Below are positions 27,418-35,792 of a stretch of 64,000 nt of DNA, piece by piece. The DNA lies in contig CAKRIN010000012.1 in NCBI GenBank assembly GCA_934343805.1, positions 1-64,000 on the forward strand. The letters are read 5' to 3'. The notes beneath the pieces were generated by a model. The model was not told the DNA's origin and made no database searches. It saw only the letters and a program-made list of their open reading frames with translations. A program made the translations under genes and the position numbers. Positions within the stretch are counted from its first letter, which is position 1. The number at the start of each line of letters is the position of its first letter. The stretch comes from an uncultured Lachnospira sp. Lineage in GTDB: Bacteria > Bacillota > Clostridia > Lachnospirales > Lachnospiraceae.

Positions 27418-28590
27418 TTAATATAATGACATTAACACTTTCATCAGAAAGCTATATGAATAGCAGCGTTTTCTGCCAAAATAATCTCTATACACTTCAA
27501 AATTATAATACGAATGTTCAAACTGCCTTGAATACAAGTGTGCAATATCCACTCTCATTGTAAAATCAACATTTAAACCTGCTGCATAGCCTGCTGCCGC
27601 AATTACATCCACTGCAATTATACCAATAATCGCATTCTTGGCTTTAAGCAGAACATCATAATCATTAACAGCATCCAGCATATACCGGTATATATAGTAC
27701 ATTGCAAGCTGCTCATATTCATGTTCACATTCCCTGCAGTGCCTGTGATATGTGTCTATAAGTTCTGCCAGTTTCTCATCATCTATTAACCCATCAAGAA
27801 CATCCCTTACACGATTTACATGAACATTCCAGTCAGCATTAATAACCTCCATACCTTTAAAATCATCATAAAAATGTCTTATGCCTGTAATAAGCTTCGT
27901 TTCTTTTCTTTCACTATGCTGCTGTCGTAATTGTTCAATAAGATAATCACGGTAGTCCGCTTTGCAGAACTTTTTTACAACATTTATTATAAGTTCATCT
28001 CTTTCGTTATCCAGATGTTTCTGTATCTGTCTTGTATACTCAAGATATAATGCCATCCTGTCATATATACTTACGCTTCTGTCCGACATAATCTCATAAG
28101 CAACGGCTCTCGCCTGGCCTAACTGCATATATGTAAATGCATCTATATCATTAGGTTTTATTGTAATATCCGGCTCCTCTTTAACATCAAATGTAAGTTC
28201 TTTCTGATATGAAAACATCAATTCTCCGGCTGTCTTACATGATGGTGCTATTCCTATCTCCCTTACGCTTCCGTAATCATTGATAAATCTTGGAAATTCT
28301 GCACATGTTTCACAGAGCTTGTCTTCACCCAGTTCTATATACAGATCACATAGATTATCATCATTTAAGAATGGACATCTTCCGCCTTCTTTTAATGTAA
28401 ATGTGCATTCTCCATCCTGTGATGGCACCATTACACTCTTTAACCTCTTTCCAAAGTCACCCTTTACTGTTTTATAATATCTGTATGATTCCTTGTCGAC
28501 GTCTACATCCCAGCCTGCACAACATGTATCTGTACATGCGCCCGCTATACATTTGAAATCTTTATAGTAATGTGGTGTTACAACTTTCAT
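27418..28590 (-). CDS. fliB: FliB-family lysine N-methylase-like protein
   Basis: FliB methylates surface lysines of flagellin in Salmonella. This 390-aa protein has the family's cysteine-rich N-terminal region: CIAGACTDTCCAGWDVDVD, RCPFLNDDNLCDLY and CETCAEFPR. A longer frame runs up to 28695, but its first 35 codons read through the terminator hairpin of the previous gene, so I start at the ATG at 28590 (MKVVTPHYYKDF). The Shine-Dalgarno there is weak (AGAAG). There is no flagellar gene in the window; it precedes the ABC exporter pair by 18 nt, so its real substrate may not be flagellin. Confidence 0.82.
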   Translation of the reverse strand: MKVVTPHYYKDFKCIAGACTDTCCAGWDVDVDKESYRYYKTVKGDFGKRLKSVMVPSQDGECTFTLKEGGRCPFLNDDNLCDLYIELGEDKLCETCAEFPRFINDYGSVREIGIAPSCKTAGELMFSYQKELTFDVKEEPDITIKPNDIDAFTYMQLGQARAVAYEIMSDRSVSIYDRMALYLEYTRQIQKHLDNERDELIINVVKKFCKADYRDYLIEQLRQQHSERKETKLITGIRHFYDDFKGMEVINADWNVHVNRVRDVLDGLIDDEKLAELIDTYHRHCRECEHEYEQLAMYYIYRYMLDAVNDYDVLLKAKNAIIGIIAVDVIAAAGYAAGLNVDFTMRVDIAHLYSRQFEHSYYNFEVYRDYFGRKRCYSYSFLMKVLMSLY

Positions 28591-28641
28591 ATAATTCTTC
28601 TCTGTGCACGTATTTGGCACATTTCTCCAGTAATTTTTTGC

Positions 28642-28689
28642 AAAAAGATGTCTGCCACACAAGGCCTTACCTAGTGAAGCAGACATCTT
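28642..28689 (-). terminator. Terminator between a membrane-protein gene and fliB
   Basis: AAGATGTCTGC (28645-28655) pairs with GCAGACATCTT (28679-28689), followed on the minus strand by a U-run into TTTTTGC. It begins 2 nt after the stop of the gene at 28692-29225 and supports the downstream fliB start. Confidence 0.8.
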
Positions 28690-28691
28690 CG

Positions 28692-29225
28692 TCATACATA
28701 TTGATTATTATAACCATTATTCTTTCTTTTGTCCATTATATACACATAAACAGAAATACATGTCAGTATTATCATCAAACCTTCAGCCGCCATATAAGTG
28801 TAAAACAGATATGGCTGCTGCAATGCAGCTGCCATAAGCGGTGATGAAACTGCGTAATCATACATAAATGTATCTGCTATGCCCTTAGACATAACAACTG
28901 TACCAAGAACAGTTATATTAGGTAATGACATATTAGCAAGTACAAGAGAACTTACTATAACAGCATTACGGATAATAAAAAATCTCCTGCTAACTTTCGA
29001 TTTAGCAAGAAAACTAAATATCAAGCCAACAATCATACATATAAGAAATCCCATAAACATCATATACATATCTGATGCAAGATAAGCAAGTGTCTGCACC
29101 TCTGCATCATGATACTGCATAAGCAAAGCCCAGAACGCAAATACGGACCGGCCTCCTGCTATACATCCAGCAAGCATTATAAGTAATAATGTAAAGTTTC
29201 TTCTATTAAGCTTTGTGTTATTCAT
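28692..29225 (-). CDS. Membrane protein of unknown function (4 TM)
   Basis: A 177-aa protein with four predicted membrane helices (about residues 13-35, 50-75, 85-107 and 140-163) and a basic C-terminus (DKRKNNGYNNQYV). I do not recognise the family and see no catalytic motif. It follows the gene at 29253-29969 by 27 nt on the same strand, so the two small membrane proteins probably form a transcription unit that ends at the terminator at 28642-28689. Confidence 0.75.
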   Translation of the reverse strand: MNNTKLNRRNFTLLLIMLAGCIAGGRSVFAFWALLMQYHDAEVQTLAYLASDMYMMFMGFLICMIVGLIFSFLAKSKVSRRFFIIRNAVIVSSLVLANMSLPNITVLGTVVMSKGIADTFMYDYAVSSPLMAAALQQPYLFYTYMAAEGLMIILTCISVYVYIMDKRKNNGYNNQYV

Positions 29226-29252
29226 AAAACCTCTTGTTCCTTACCAGAATAA

Positions 29253-29969
29253 TTAATTCTGTGTATTCTTATTATCATATACAGGGGCACCGGTATATGG
29301 ATCATATCTTGTAACTCCTGCTCCCTGCGCATACTGCTGATTCTGTACAGGTTGTGAATATCCATTCTGAACTTGTCCATATCCTGCCTGTGGCTGCCCA
29401 TATCCTGGCTGCGGCTGTCCATATACTGTCTGAACCTGTCCATATACTGCCTGTGGCTGCTGTGCATATATACTCTGCTTAGGTTTCCTGGCAAGGCTCA
29501 CAATAGATGTGATACTTAATATAACATAGATAATAACAGTCAGTGCCCATATTATTACAATATAGTATGCATCATCTTCTGTTACTGAACTTAACCCATC
29601 ACTTAAAGAACCAATCTTATCAAGCCCCGCTTTACCAAGCACAATCTGAGATGCTATATATACATAGTAGGCTGTTTTAACAGCAATTACGTTAGCAAGT
29701 GCTACAACTGTAACAAAAATATCCCTGAAAACTGTAGCAGCAACGGATGAAGCCTTCACGCATATAAAGCTTAATACTGCGCACACAATAAATAATGCAA
29801 CTGATACAAAATACAACATTGTTCCCTGTGAAAATCCTGCGTATCCTGTCTCATCAAAAGGATTGTCATTAATTTTTAATGCTGCCATAACAAATATCGC
29901 AAATCCGACAGTTGTAACAATACATGTAATAAAAACACATATTCTAAAAAAAACGTTTAATCCTTTCAT
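29253..29969 (-). CDS. Membrane protein with Gln/Tyr/Gly-rich C-terminal repeats
   Basis: A 238-aa protein with four hydrophobic helices (about 7-30, 48-70, 80-107 and 138-163) and a cytoplasmic-looking tail (about 168-238) built from 7-8 residue repeats of the form YGQxQxG. The tail repeat is also visible as ~24-nt repeats in the DNA around 29340-29470. Tails of this composition are common in Lachnospiraceae membrane proteins and in DUF-type proteins with an N-terminal zinc ribbon, but no zinc ribbon is present here. Function unknown; it is upstream of, and probably cotranscribed with, the 177-aa membrane protein gene. Confidence 0.75.
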   Translation of the reverse strand: MKGLNVFFRICVFITCIVTTVGFAIFVMAALKINDNPFDETGYAGFSQGTMLYFVSVALFIVCAVLSFICVKASSVAATVFRDIFVTVVALANVIAVKTAYYVYIASQIVLGKAGLDKIGSLSDGLSSVTEDDAYYIVIIWALTVIIYVILSITSIVSLARKPKQSIYAQQPQAVYGQVQTVYGQPQPGYGQPQAGYGQVQNGYSQPVQNQQYAQGAGVTRYDPYTGAPVYDNKNTQN

Positions 29970-30077
29970 AAGTCCTCCCTTTTTCTTTTGAAAACATTTT
30001 CATATATTATCTCAATAAACGCCTGATTTTTCAATCATATTTTAAATAAATTTGTATAATGAAAATCATATTACCAA

Positions 30078-30752
30078 TCACATAAATTTACTTCTCCACT
30101 TGATTGCCTCATCTCTGTATGATATTGCTGTCTCCATAAGATCATTGTATTGTACCTTTGCACTCTCTATTGTAGCTTCCAGTTCTTCTATACGTTTCTG
30201 ATAATATGTAATTGTTTCTGTTATATTGTCCTCTTCATCCTGATATATAAGGCATCTGTATATGCCAGGTTCTGTAACTTCATACATCAGATCCATGTAC
30301 AAATACAATTTCCCCTCAACACTATACACATGATACATATCTATATTATCACACTCTGAGGGAACATCTACCGTTTTTCCTGCTTCCATCGGCAGAACAC
30401 ATTTTAATCCCATATTTTCTGTTACAGGGTTAGTTACCATATAAAAAAGCATAAGCTTACCATTGCATATTGCCAGACATGGGCAATGCATATCCGGATT
30501 CTCATTACATCTGGTCTGATATACTATATTAGTGTCCAGGATATTTCTTACAATAATATCCTTATTCTGATTCTGATAAGCATAATATATTGTATCATTC
30601 CATATAACTTCTGTTAGTCCGTCAAAATAATCTGCAGCAAGGATAATTGGTCGTTCTATCCCATCTGCATAGGCTGTCCTTAAAAAAATATATTTTGAAA
30701 TGCTATATATTATAAGCCTTCTGTCTTTGCCGGCTGTATATACATTTGCCAT
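30078..30752 (-). CDS. Hypothetical protein with beta-rich domain and C-terminal coiled coil
   Basis: A 224-aa soluble protein. Residues 1-170 are rich in alternating hydrophobic/polar strands with blade-like repeats (ADYFDGLTEVIWNDTIYYAY, ICNGKLMLFYMV, VEGKLYLYMDLMY), and residues ~180-224 form a coiled coil. The start at 30752 has GGAG eight nucleotides upstream; a longer frame to 30812 has none and runs into the promoter of the divergent gene. It faces the Cys-rich gene at 30846 across 93 bp, suggesting shared regulation. I do not recognise a family. Confidence 0.7.
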   Translation of the reverse strand: MANVYTAGKDRRLIIYSISKYIFLRTAYADGIERPIILAADYFDGLTEVIWNDTIYYAYQNQNKDIIVRNILDTNIVYQTRCNENPDMHCPCLAICNGKLMLFYMVTNPVTENMGLKCVLPMEAGKTVDVPSECDNIDMYHVYSVEGKLYLYMDLMYEVTEPGIYRCLIYQDEEDNITETITYYQKRIEELEATIESAKVQYNDLMETAISYRDEAIKWRSKFM

Positions 30753-30845
30753 ATTAACATCTCCATGCTTTTTATTTAAATATATATGGTCACGCCCGGA
30801 CTTATAGAACATATAATGTAATAAAGAAATGAAAAGGAACTGACA

Positions 30846-31844
30846 ATGGCTAAATGTAAATGCAGCAAATGTGGTTCTACACGCATTGTAAGTAATATTG
30901 TCCAGAACATGCCTAACGGATGTTTTGATGTGTGTACGAATCCTATATGCGGTTCTCCTGATGAACTCAGCATTCTTGCTCCGCTTATTTACGATGAAAT
31001 TGGTATTAATCTGTGCACTACATTTGCTCTGGGCACGGATATCTCAACGACATATCCAACAGCTACTAATGCATCAGTCAGCGTTATAGATATAGCCTAC
31101 ACCTATGGTAACGATAATGTTGTAATCTCACAGATACCAGGAAGACCTAACTGCTACTCTGTAAAACTCTCCAACCTTACTGTTACATTTGCAGTAACAC
31201 TCTATGATGAATCCTGCCGTCCATTAGTAACTCTGACTCCGACAGCAGATTATCTTCCTGGCTCTACAACGGCTGCAACATATGACGAAGACACTAACCC
31301 ATCTTCTGTAACACTTGAAATCTTTGCTCCTTATGGTGTTTCCTACAATTCAACCAACGCTGATCCTCCTGTATACACACCAGCTCTTAACAGCATTGGC
31401 TTTCTGTCAACTGATAACACTGTAACCCAGGGACTTAACATTTACTCTATTCCCAAGCTTTTGAATCTTGATACCTCTGATGATGAAGTAACTGTCGGCC
31501 TTACTCTCATTTTACAGAGCCTTTACTTCTGTGGATATCGTGTAACAAGTGCCGGAAGAATATCAACCCCAAAGGGAAGCATTGTTTCAGGTGATGAATC
31601 CGACTGCATCAAATTCGTATGCGGCAATCTTCTTGACAGAGCAATTAAACCACTTGACTTAAGTCCACCAGCATGTGAGGGCAATTTAAAAAAGAACTGC
31701 AAAGTTCCTTGCATGAATGACTGTACAGACACTCTTAACACCAACAGTACTGCATGTCAGAATGCCGGTTCTTCCGTTACAACAGGAACAGGCTCATGCG
31801 CTGGCTCTTGCAGTAACATCTGTAATAAAGCTAATAACTGCTAA
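30846..31844 (+). CDS. Cysteine-rich hypothetical protein with zinc-ribbon-like ends
   Basis: A 332-aa protein without signal peptide or membrane segment. The N-terminus has the closely spaced cysteines KCKCSKCGSTR and then CFDVCTNPIC, like a zinc ribbon. The middle (about 60-250) is Thr/Ser/Val-rich and predicted beta-sheet. The C-terminal ~60 residues hold ten cysteines, ending CAGSCSNICNKANNC. AAGGA lies eight nucleotides before the ATG. The composition resembles coat or self-assembling surface proteins, but I recognise no family. It has its own terminator and is divergent from the coiled-coil gene at 30078-30752. Confidence 0.75.
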   Translation: MAKCKCSKCGSTRIVSNIVQNMPNGCFDVCTNPICGSPDELSILAPLIYDEIGINLCTTFALGTDISTTYPTATNASVSVIDIAYTYGNDNVVISQIPGRPNCYSVKLSNLTVTFAVTLYDESCRPLVTLTPTADYLPGSTTAATYDEDTNPSSVTLEIFAPYGVSYNSTNADPPVYTPALNSIGFLSTDNTVTQGLNIYSIPKLLNLDTSDDEVTVGLTLILQSLYFCGYRVTSAGRISTPKGSIVSGDESDCIKFVCGNLLDRAIKPLDLSPPACEGNLKKNCKVPCMNDCTDTLNTNSTACQNAGSSVTTGTGSCAGSCSNICNKANNC

Positions 31845-31853
31845 TCTCATCTG

Positions 31854-31896
31854 CGGGAATACATGCATTGTTCTACCCTGACAGCGTGTATTCCCG
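31854..31896 (+). terminator. Terminator of the Cys-rich protein gene
   Basis: CGGGAATACA (31854-31863) pairs with TGTATTCCCG (31887-31896) and is followed by TATTTCTTC. It starts 10 nt after the stop codon. Confidence 0.8.
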
Positions 31897-31925
31897 TATT
31901 TCTTCATCTAATATGAATATTTTAA

Positions 31926-31955
31926 TTGCTAATCCCCTCATTATGTGTGTATAAT
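31926..31955 (+). promoter_or_regulatory. Promoter of the amino-acid ABC transporter
   Basis: TTGCTA (31926-31931), 18 bp, TATAAT (31950-31955) with a TG extension (TGTGTATAAT). The leader contains a 7-bp hairpin, GGACTGT (31975-31981) with ACAGTCC (31993-31999), just before the Shine-Dalgarno. Confidence 0.65.
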
Positions 31956-32018
31956 TAACGAAATATATTACATTGGACTGTTATTATATATCACAGTCCG
32001 CACGGAAAGGAGTTACTA

Positions 32019-33539
32019 ATGAATTACAAAAAGAACAGGTCCCGATTCCTTCTGGTATTTGCGGCCTTAACTCTTTTGTTCTCTTCTATTCTTCTTACTT
32101 CATGCCAGGGCAAGAAGATTAAGAACACTGTATTTTCTGTAGATGATCTTGCAGGCAAGACTATTGGTGTTCAGTTAGGAACAACAGGAGATACTCTCGT
32201 AAGCGATTACGAAACTGATGGTTCTGGCACAACTGTATCAAGATACAACAAAGGTTCTGATGCTATACAGGCTTTAAAGCAGGGTAAAGCTGATGCAGTT
32301 GTTATTGATGAACAGCCTGCTCTGGCATTTGTTAAAGCCAATCCAGACCTCACTATTCTTGATGAAGAATTTGCAAATGAGGATTATGCCATCTGTGTTG
32401 CTAAGGGCAATTCCCTTACTGCAAAGCTTAATGAAGCTATTGAAGTACTTATGGCAGATGGAACTATCCAGAAAGTCATTGATGATTATGTTGGTGATAA
32501 TGCTACATTTTCAGGATACAAATCACCAGATGGTGTAAGCCGTACTAACGGAACTCTTATTATGGCTACCAATGCTTACTTCAAGCCTTATGAATATTAT
32601 GAAGGTGGTTCAATTATCGGTATTGATGCTGATATTGCACAGGCTATCGCTGATTATCTCGGCATGAATTTAAAGATTGAAGATATGGAATTTGATTCAA
32701 TTATTACTGCCGTATCTTCTGGCAAAGCTGATTTCGGTATGGCCGGCATGACTGTTACTGATGAACGTAAGAAAAATATTGATTTCACAACTACATATAC
32801 AACTTCCAAGCAGGTTATTATTGTCCGTGACGACAATGCATCTGCAACAGGCACAAGTTTTGCTGATAAGTTCAAGACAGACTTTATCAAAGAAGCAAGA
32901 TACACTTATCTTCTTAAAGGTTTGTTAAATACTGTTATCATTGCATTCTTTGCAGCTCTTATGGGTGTTGTTATTGGTTTCCTTATTGCAGTTGTCCGTT
33001 CTAACCATGATAAGACAGGACACATGAAGATTCTTAACTTTATTTGCAATGTTTATCTTACTGTAATCAGAGGAACTCCAACAATGGTACAGTTACTTAT
33101 CATATACTATGTAATATTCAGCTCTGTACATATTGACAAGCTTATTGTTGCGATACTTGCATTTGGTATCAACTCTGGTGCTTATGTTGCCGAGATATTC
33201 CGTTCTGGTATCATGTCTATTGATAATGGTCAGTTTGAAGCAGCACGAAGCCTTGGTCTTTCTTATAAAACAACTATGATAAGCGTTATTCTTCCACAGG
33301 CATTCAAGAATGTTCTCCCAGCACTTGCTAATGAGTTCATTGTTCTGTTAAAGGAAACATCTATCAGCGGTTACATCGGTCTTAACGATCTTACAAGAGG
33401 CGGCGATATTATCCGAAGCATAACTTATGATCCAATGCTTCCACTTATTGGGGTTGCCATAATCTACCTTGTAATGGTTATGGGACTTTCACAGCTTGTT
33501 AAGAAACTTGAGAGGAGGTTAAGAAACAATGAGCGATAA
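32019..33539 (+). CDS. Amino-acid ABC transporter: permuted substrate-binding domain fused to permease
   Basis: A 506-aa lipoprotein-permease of the polar amino acid (GlnP-like) family. A signal peptide ends at the lipobox LLTSC (Cys29). Residues ~38-159 match the second half of a family 3 binding protein ([33 protein letters not shown], then [13 protein letters not shown]). Residues ~178-271 match the first half ([54 protein letters not shown]). The order is reversed relative to GlnH, i.e. circularly permuted. The permease domain fills ~298-500 (LLNTVIIAF; the ABC loop [21 protein letters not shown]). The ATPase gene overlaps by 11 nt. Confidence 0.92.
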   Translation: MNYKKNRSRFLLVFAALTLLFSSILLTSCQGKKIKNTVFSVDDLAGKTIGVQLGTTGDTLVSDYETDGSGTTVSRYNKGSDAIQALKQGKADAVVIDEQPALAFVKANPDLTILDEEFANEDYAICVAKGNSLTAKLNEAIEVLMADGTIQKVIDDYVGDNATFSGYKSPDGVSRTNGTLIMATNAYFKPYEYYEGGSIIGIDADIAQAIADYLGMNLKIEDMEFDSIITAVSSGKADFGMAGMTVTDERKKNIDFTTTYTTSKQVIIVRDDNASATGTSFADKFKTDFIKEARYTYLLKGLLNTVIIAFFAALMGVVIGFLIAVVRSNHDKTGHMKILNFICNVYLTVIRGTPTMVQLLIIYYVIFSSVHIDKLIVAILAFGINSGAYVAEIFRSGIMSIDNGQFEAARSLGLSYKTTMISVILPQAFKNVLPALANEFIVLLKETSISGYIGLNDLTRGGDIIRSITYDPMLPLIGVAIIYLVMVMGLSQLVKKLERRLRNNER

Positions 33540-34275
33540 TACTAACGAAATCATACTTGAAGTTAAAGATTTAAAGAAATCTTTTGGCGACCATGTTGTA
33601 TTGGAATCAATTAATACAACTGTCCGCAAAGGAGAGGTTATTGCAATTATCGGACCATCTGGCTGCGGTAAATCAACATTTTTACGTTCCCTTAACCTTC
33701 TTGAAACTCCTACGGAAGGTCATGTATTATTTCACGAACAGGATCTTACTGATAAGAATGTAAATGTTGATGAGCTAAGAGAAAAGATTGGAATGGTATT
33801 CCAGCATTTCAACCTTTTCCCTAATATGACTATAAGAAAAAATATTACACTTGCCCCTACTAAGCTAGGACTTATGAGCAAGGAAGAAGCTGATAAGAAG
33901 GCTGATGAACTTCTTGCAAGAGTCGGACTTTCTGACAAAGCAGATGCTTACCCTAATCAGTTAAGTGGTGGCCAGAAACAGAGAGTTGCTATTGCAAGAG
34001 CACTCGCAATGAATCCTGAGATAATGCTTTTTGACGAACCAACATCAGCTCTTGATCCTGAAATGGTTGGTGAAGTTCTCACAATAATGAAGGAACTTGC
34101 ATCGTCAGGAATGACAATGATTGTAGTAACTCATGAAATGGGATTTGCAAAAGAAGTTGCCAACAGATGCATGTTCTTCTACGATGGTGTCATCAATGAA
34201 GAGGGGGCTCCTGAGGAGTTCTTTGGAAATCCTAAGAGTGAAAGATTAAAAGATTTCTTATCGAAGGTACTTTAA
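33529..34275 (+). CDS. glnQ: Polar amino-acid ABC transporter ATPase
   Basis: ATPase of the adjacent binding-domain/permease fusion. The 248-aa protein has Walker [11 protein letters not shown]-loop VFQHFNLFP, signature [15 protein letters not shown], Walker [15 protein letters not shown] and switch His in VVTHEMGFA, all typical of GlnQ/HisP. Its start lies inside the end of the permease gene (11-nt overlap), so translation is coupled. The exact amino acid is not predictable. The next 750 nt carry no gene and hold the large hairpin elements. Confidence 0.94.
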   Translation: MSDNTNEIILEVKDLKKSFGDHVVLESINTTVRKGEVIAIIGPSGCGKSTFLRSLNLLETPTEGHVLFHEQDLTDKNVNVDELREKIGMVFQHFNLFPNMTIRKNITLAPTKLGLMSKEEADKKADELLARVGLSDKADAYPNQLSGGQKQRVAIARALAMNPEIMLFDEPTSALDPEMVGEVLTIMKELASSGMTMIVVTHEMGFAKEVANRCMFFYDGVINEEGAPEEFFGNPKSERLKDFLSKVL

Positions 34276-34321
34276 AATTAATATGGGAGGAAATCTCTAA
34301 GGTGTATGTTTATATTGCATG

Positions 34322-34377
34322 CTCTCATGGATTCCTCGCCTAGTGAAAGTAAATAACGCCATCTGCAAAGTCTATTA
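34322..34377 (+). repeat. Decayed partial copy of the hairpin element
   Basis: 34334-34377 (CCTAGTGAAAGTAAAT, ACGCCATCTGCAAAGTCTATTA) resembles 34425-34473, the left half of hairpin 1 (CCTAGTGTAAGTAAATGCCG, GCAATGTCTTTTA), about 96 nt further on. The right half is missing. It shows the family has duplicated and decayed within this gap. Confidence 0.5.
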
Positions 34378-34438
34378 CCTCTAAGCAGTCATTTGGATGG
34401 GCAGATATTATACAAGTCCTCATAGATGCCTGCACCTA

Positions 34439-34553
34439 GTGTAAGTAAATGCCGTTATATGCAATGTCTTTTAGCTGTGTAAAAATCAAACGCGCTTCGC
34501 TTGAACGAGATTTTTACACAGCACTTTTTGCATATAGCGGCATTAACTTACAC
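34439..34553 (+). ncRNA. Long hairpin element 1 (115 nt, shared 21-nt loop)
   Basis: GTGTAAG (34439-34445) pairs with CTTACAC (34547-34553); a second stem 34448-34464 pairs with 34528-34544; after a 9x5 internal loop a perfect 14-bp stem 34474-34487 pairs with 34509-34522, closing a 21-nt apical loop (34488-34508, core ACGCGCTTCGCTTGAACG). Hairpin element 2 repeats exactly this plan, in opposite orientation, with different stem sequences but the same loop. Two short reading frames through it are artefacts of the structure. Confidence 0.65.
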
Positions 34554-34624
34554 ACGATTCGGCATAAATCGGTCTTGTACAACATCTACCCTTCTCAAAG
34601 CCACCACCCCACTACCAAGCAGGC

Positions 34625-34653
34625 AAGCCTGCCACAGCAGGCGCAGGCTTTTT
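34625..34653 (+). terminator. GC-rich intrinsic terminator
   Basis: AAGCCTGC (34625-34632) pairs with GCAGGCTT (34643-34650), followed by TTT. It could end transcripts from the glnQ operon or from hairpin element 1 on the plus strand. Confidence 0.55.
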
Positions 34654-34759
34654 CATCATCAAAGTACATCACGCACTTCACCCGCCGCCACTCCCAGAAT
34701 GCAATGCCGCAGGCGAGCATTCGTCCGTAGGGTGACTACCTGAAGGAAATGAAAGTCAG

Positions 34760-35014
34760 CCGTACAGAGCTGTGCCGGGGGAGGGATGTGAGGTGCCCTT
34801 AGGTGTATGCCCGAATATTCATATGTCGTGTGAAAGTTAATGCCGCAATCTGCTAAAGGTTGTGGCTTGTAATCTCGTTCAAGCGAAGCGCGTTTGATTA
34901 CAAGCCACATAAAAACCTCTGCAGATTGCGGCATTTAGTTTCACCAGACATAGGAATCCTGAGGGCAGATGCCTAAGGGCACCTCACATCCCTCCCCCGG
35001 CACAGCCTGTACGG
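34760..35014 (-). ncRNA. Very long hairpin element 2 (255 nt, shared 21-nt loop)
   Basis: The outer stem CCGTACAG/CTGTACGG leads into a perfect 35-bp stem (34769-34803 with 34972-35006, GC-rich, includes GCCGGGGGAGGGATGTGAGG). After a partly paired region, stem 34837-34853 pairs with 34921-34937 and a perfect 14-bp stem 34861-34874 pairs with 34896-34909. The 21-nt loop 34875-34895 is the exact reverse complement of the loop of element 1, so on the minus strand the loops are identical. No U-run follows on either strand, so it is not a plain terminator. It ends 13 nt from the truA stop codon. Confidence 0.65.
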
Positions 35015-35027
35015 CGTCCGTGAGCCA

Positions 35028-35777
35028 TCACACCTCCTTCGAGTAGTCAACCTTCAGAAGACACAGTCCCTTCGCCGGCGCAGTTGCACCTGCAAGGCTC
35101 CTGTTTCTTGCCTCTAACAGTTCGTACATGCTTTCCGGCTTTCTCTTTCCCTGTCCTACTTCAAGTAATGTTCCACTTAATATTCTTACCATATACTGCA
35201 AGAATCCACTTCCATGATAAGTCAGATTAAGAAATGAGCCCTTTAAAGATACATCTATTGAATAAATCTCTCGTACTGTGGATTTTTTCATCTTGGGATT
35301 ACCACAAAATGATGCAAAGTCATGTTCTCCAACAAGTATGTCTGCTGCCTTCTTCATTGCTTCAACATCTAATCCACCTTCAATTATATTGACATATTTT
35401 CTGTTAAATACAGGCTTCTTATCACCAACATAACATGTATAACAATATGTCTTGCCCTGTGCATTATAACGGCTGTGGAATCTGTCAGATGCAACACGTA
35501 CTTCCTGTACACAGATATCATCCGGAAGGTACCTGTTCATATAATCGCATATCTCATCTTCTTTCATCTTAGTCTCCATATGCGCATTGGCAACCATGCC
35601 CTTTGCATGCACGCCTGCATCTGTCCTTCCCGCTCCTATAACCTCAACCTCTGTACCTGCCATGGCAGAAAGCACTGATTCTAACTTACCCTGGATTGTC
35701 ATATCTGTAGTCGGCTGATGCTCCCAGCCATAATATCTCGTTCCATCATAAGTTATTATCATCTTATAATTCTTCAT
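35028..35777 (-). CDS. truA: tRNA pseudouridine synthase A
   Basis: Converts uridines 38-40 in the tRNA anticodon arm to pseudouridine. The 249-aa protein shows the catalytic aspartate in GRTDAGVHA, YYGWEHQPT at the N-terminus, YNAQGKTYCYTCY and the C-terminal LTYHGSGFLQYMVR. The start at 35777 (MKNYKMIITYDG) has GGAG seven nucleotides upstream; four extra codons upstream are not supported. It follows recQ by 15 nt, and its 3' end abuts hairpin element 2. Confidence 0.95.
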   Translation of the reverse strand: MKNYKMIITYDGTRYYGWEHQPTTDMTIQGKLESVLSAMAGTEVEVIGAGRTDAGVHAKGMVANAHMETKMKEDEICDYMNRYLPDDICVQEVRVASDRFHSRYNAQGKTYCYTCYVGDKKPVFNRKYVNIIEGGLDVEAMKKAADILVGEHDFASFCGNPKMKKSTVREIYSIDVSLKGSFLNLTYHGSGFLQYMVRILSGTLLEVGQGKRKPESMYELLEARNRSLAGATAPAKGLCLLKVDYSKEV

Positions 35778-35792
35778 ACATATCTCCAATTC

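Noticed and set aside
34449..34934. Two short frames (34449-34730 plus, 34659-34934 minus) sharing KRASLERD
   Set aside because: The shared peptide is just the translation of the conserved hairpin loop on opposite strands; no binding sites and no protein-like composition.
34439..35014. Retron msr-msd or integron attC explanation for the hairpins
   Set aside because: No reverse transcriptase or integrase gene nearby, and the conserved part is the loop rather than attC-type core sites.
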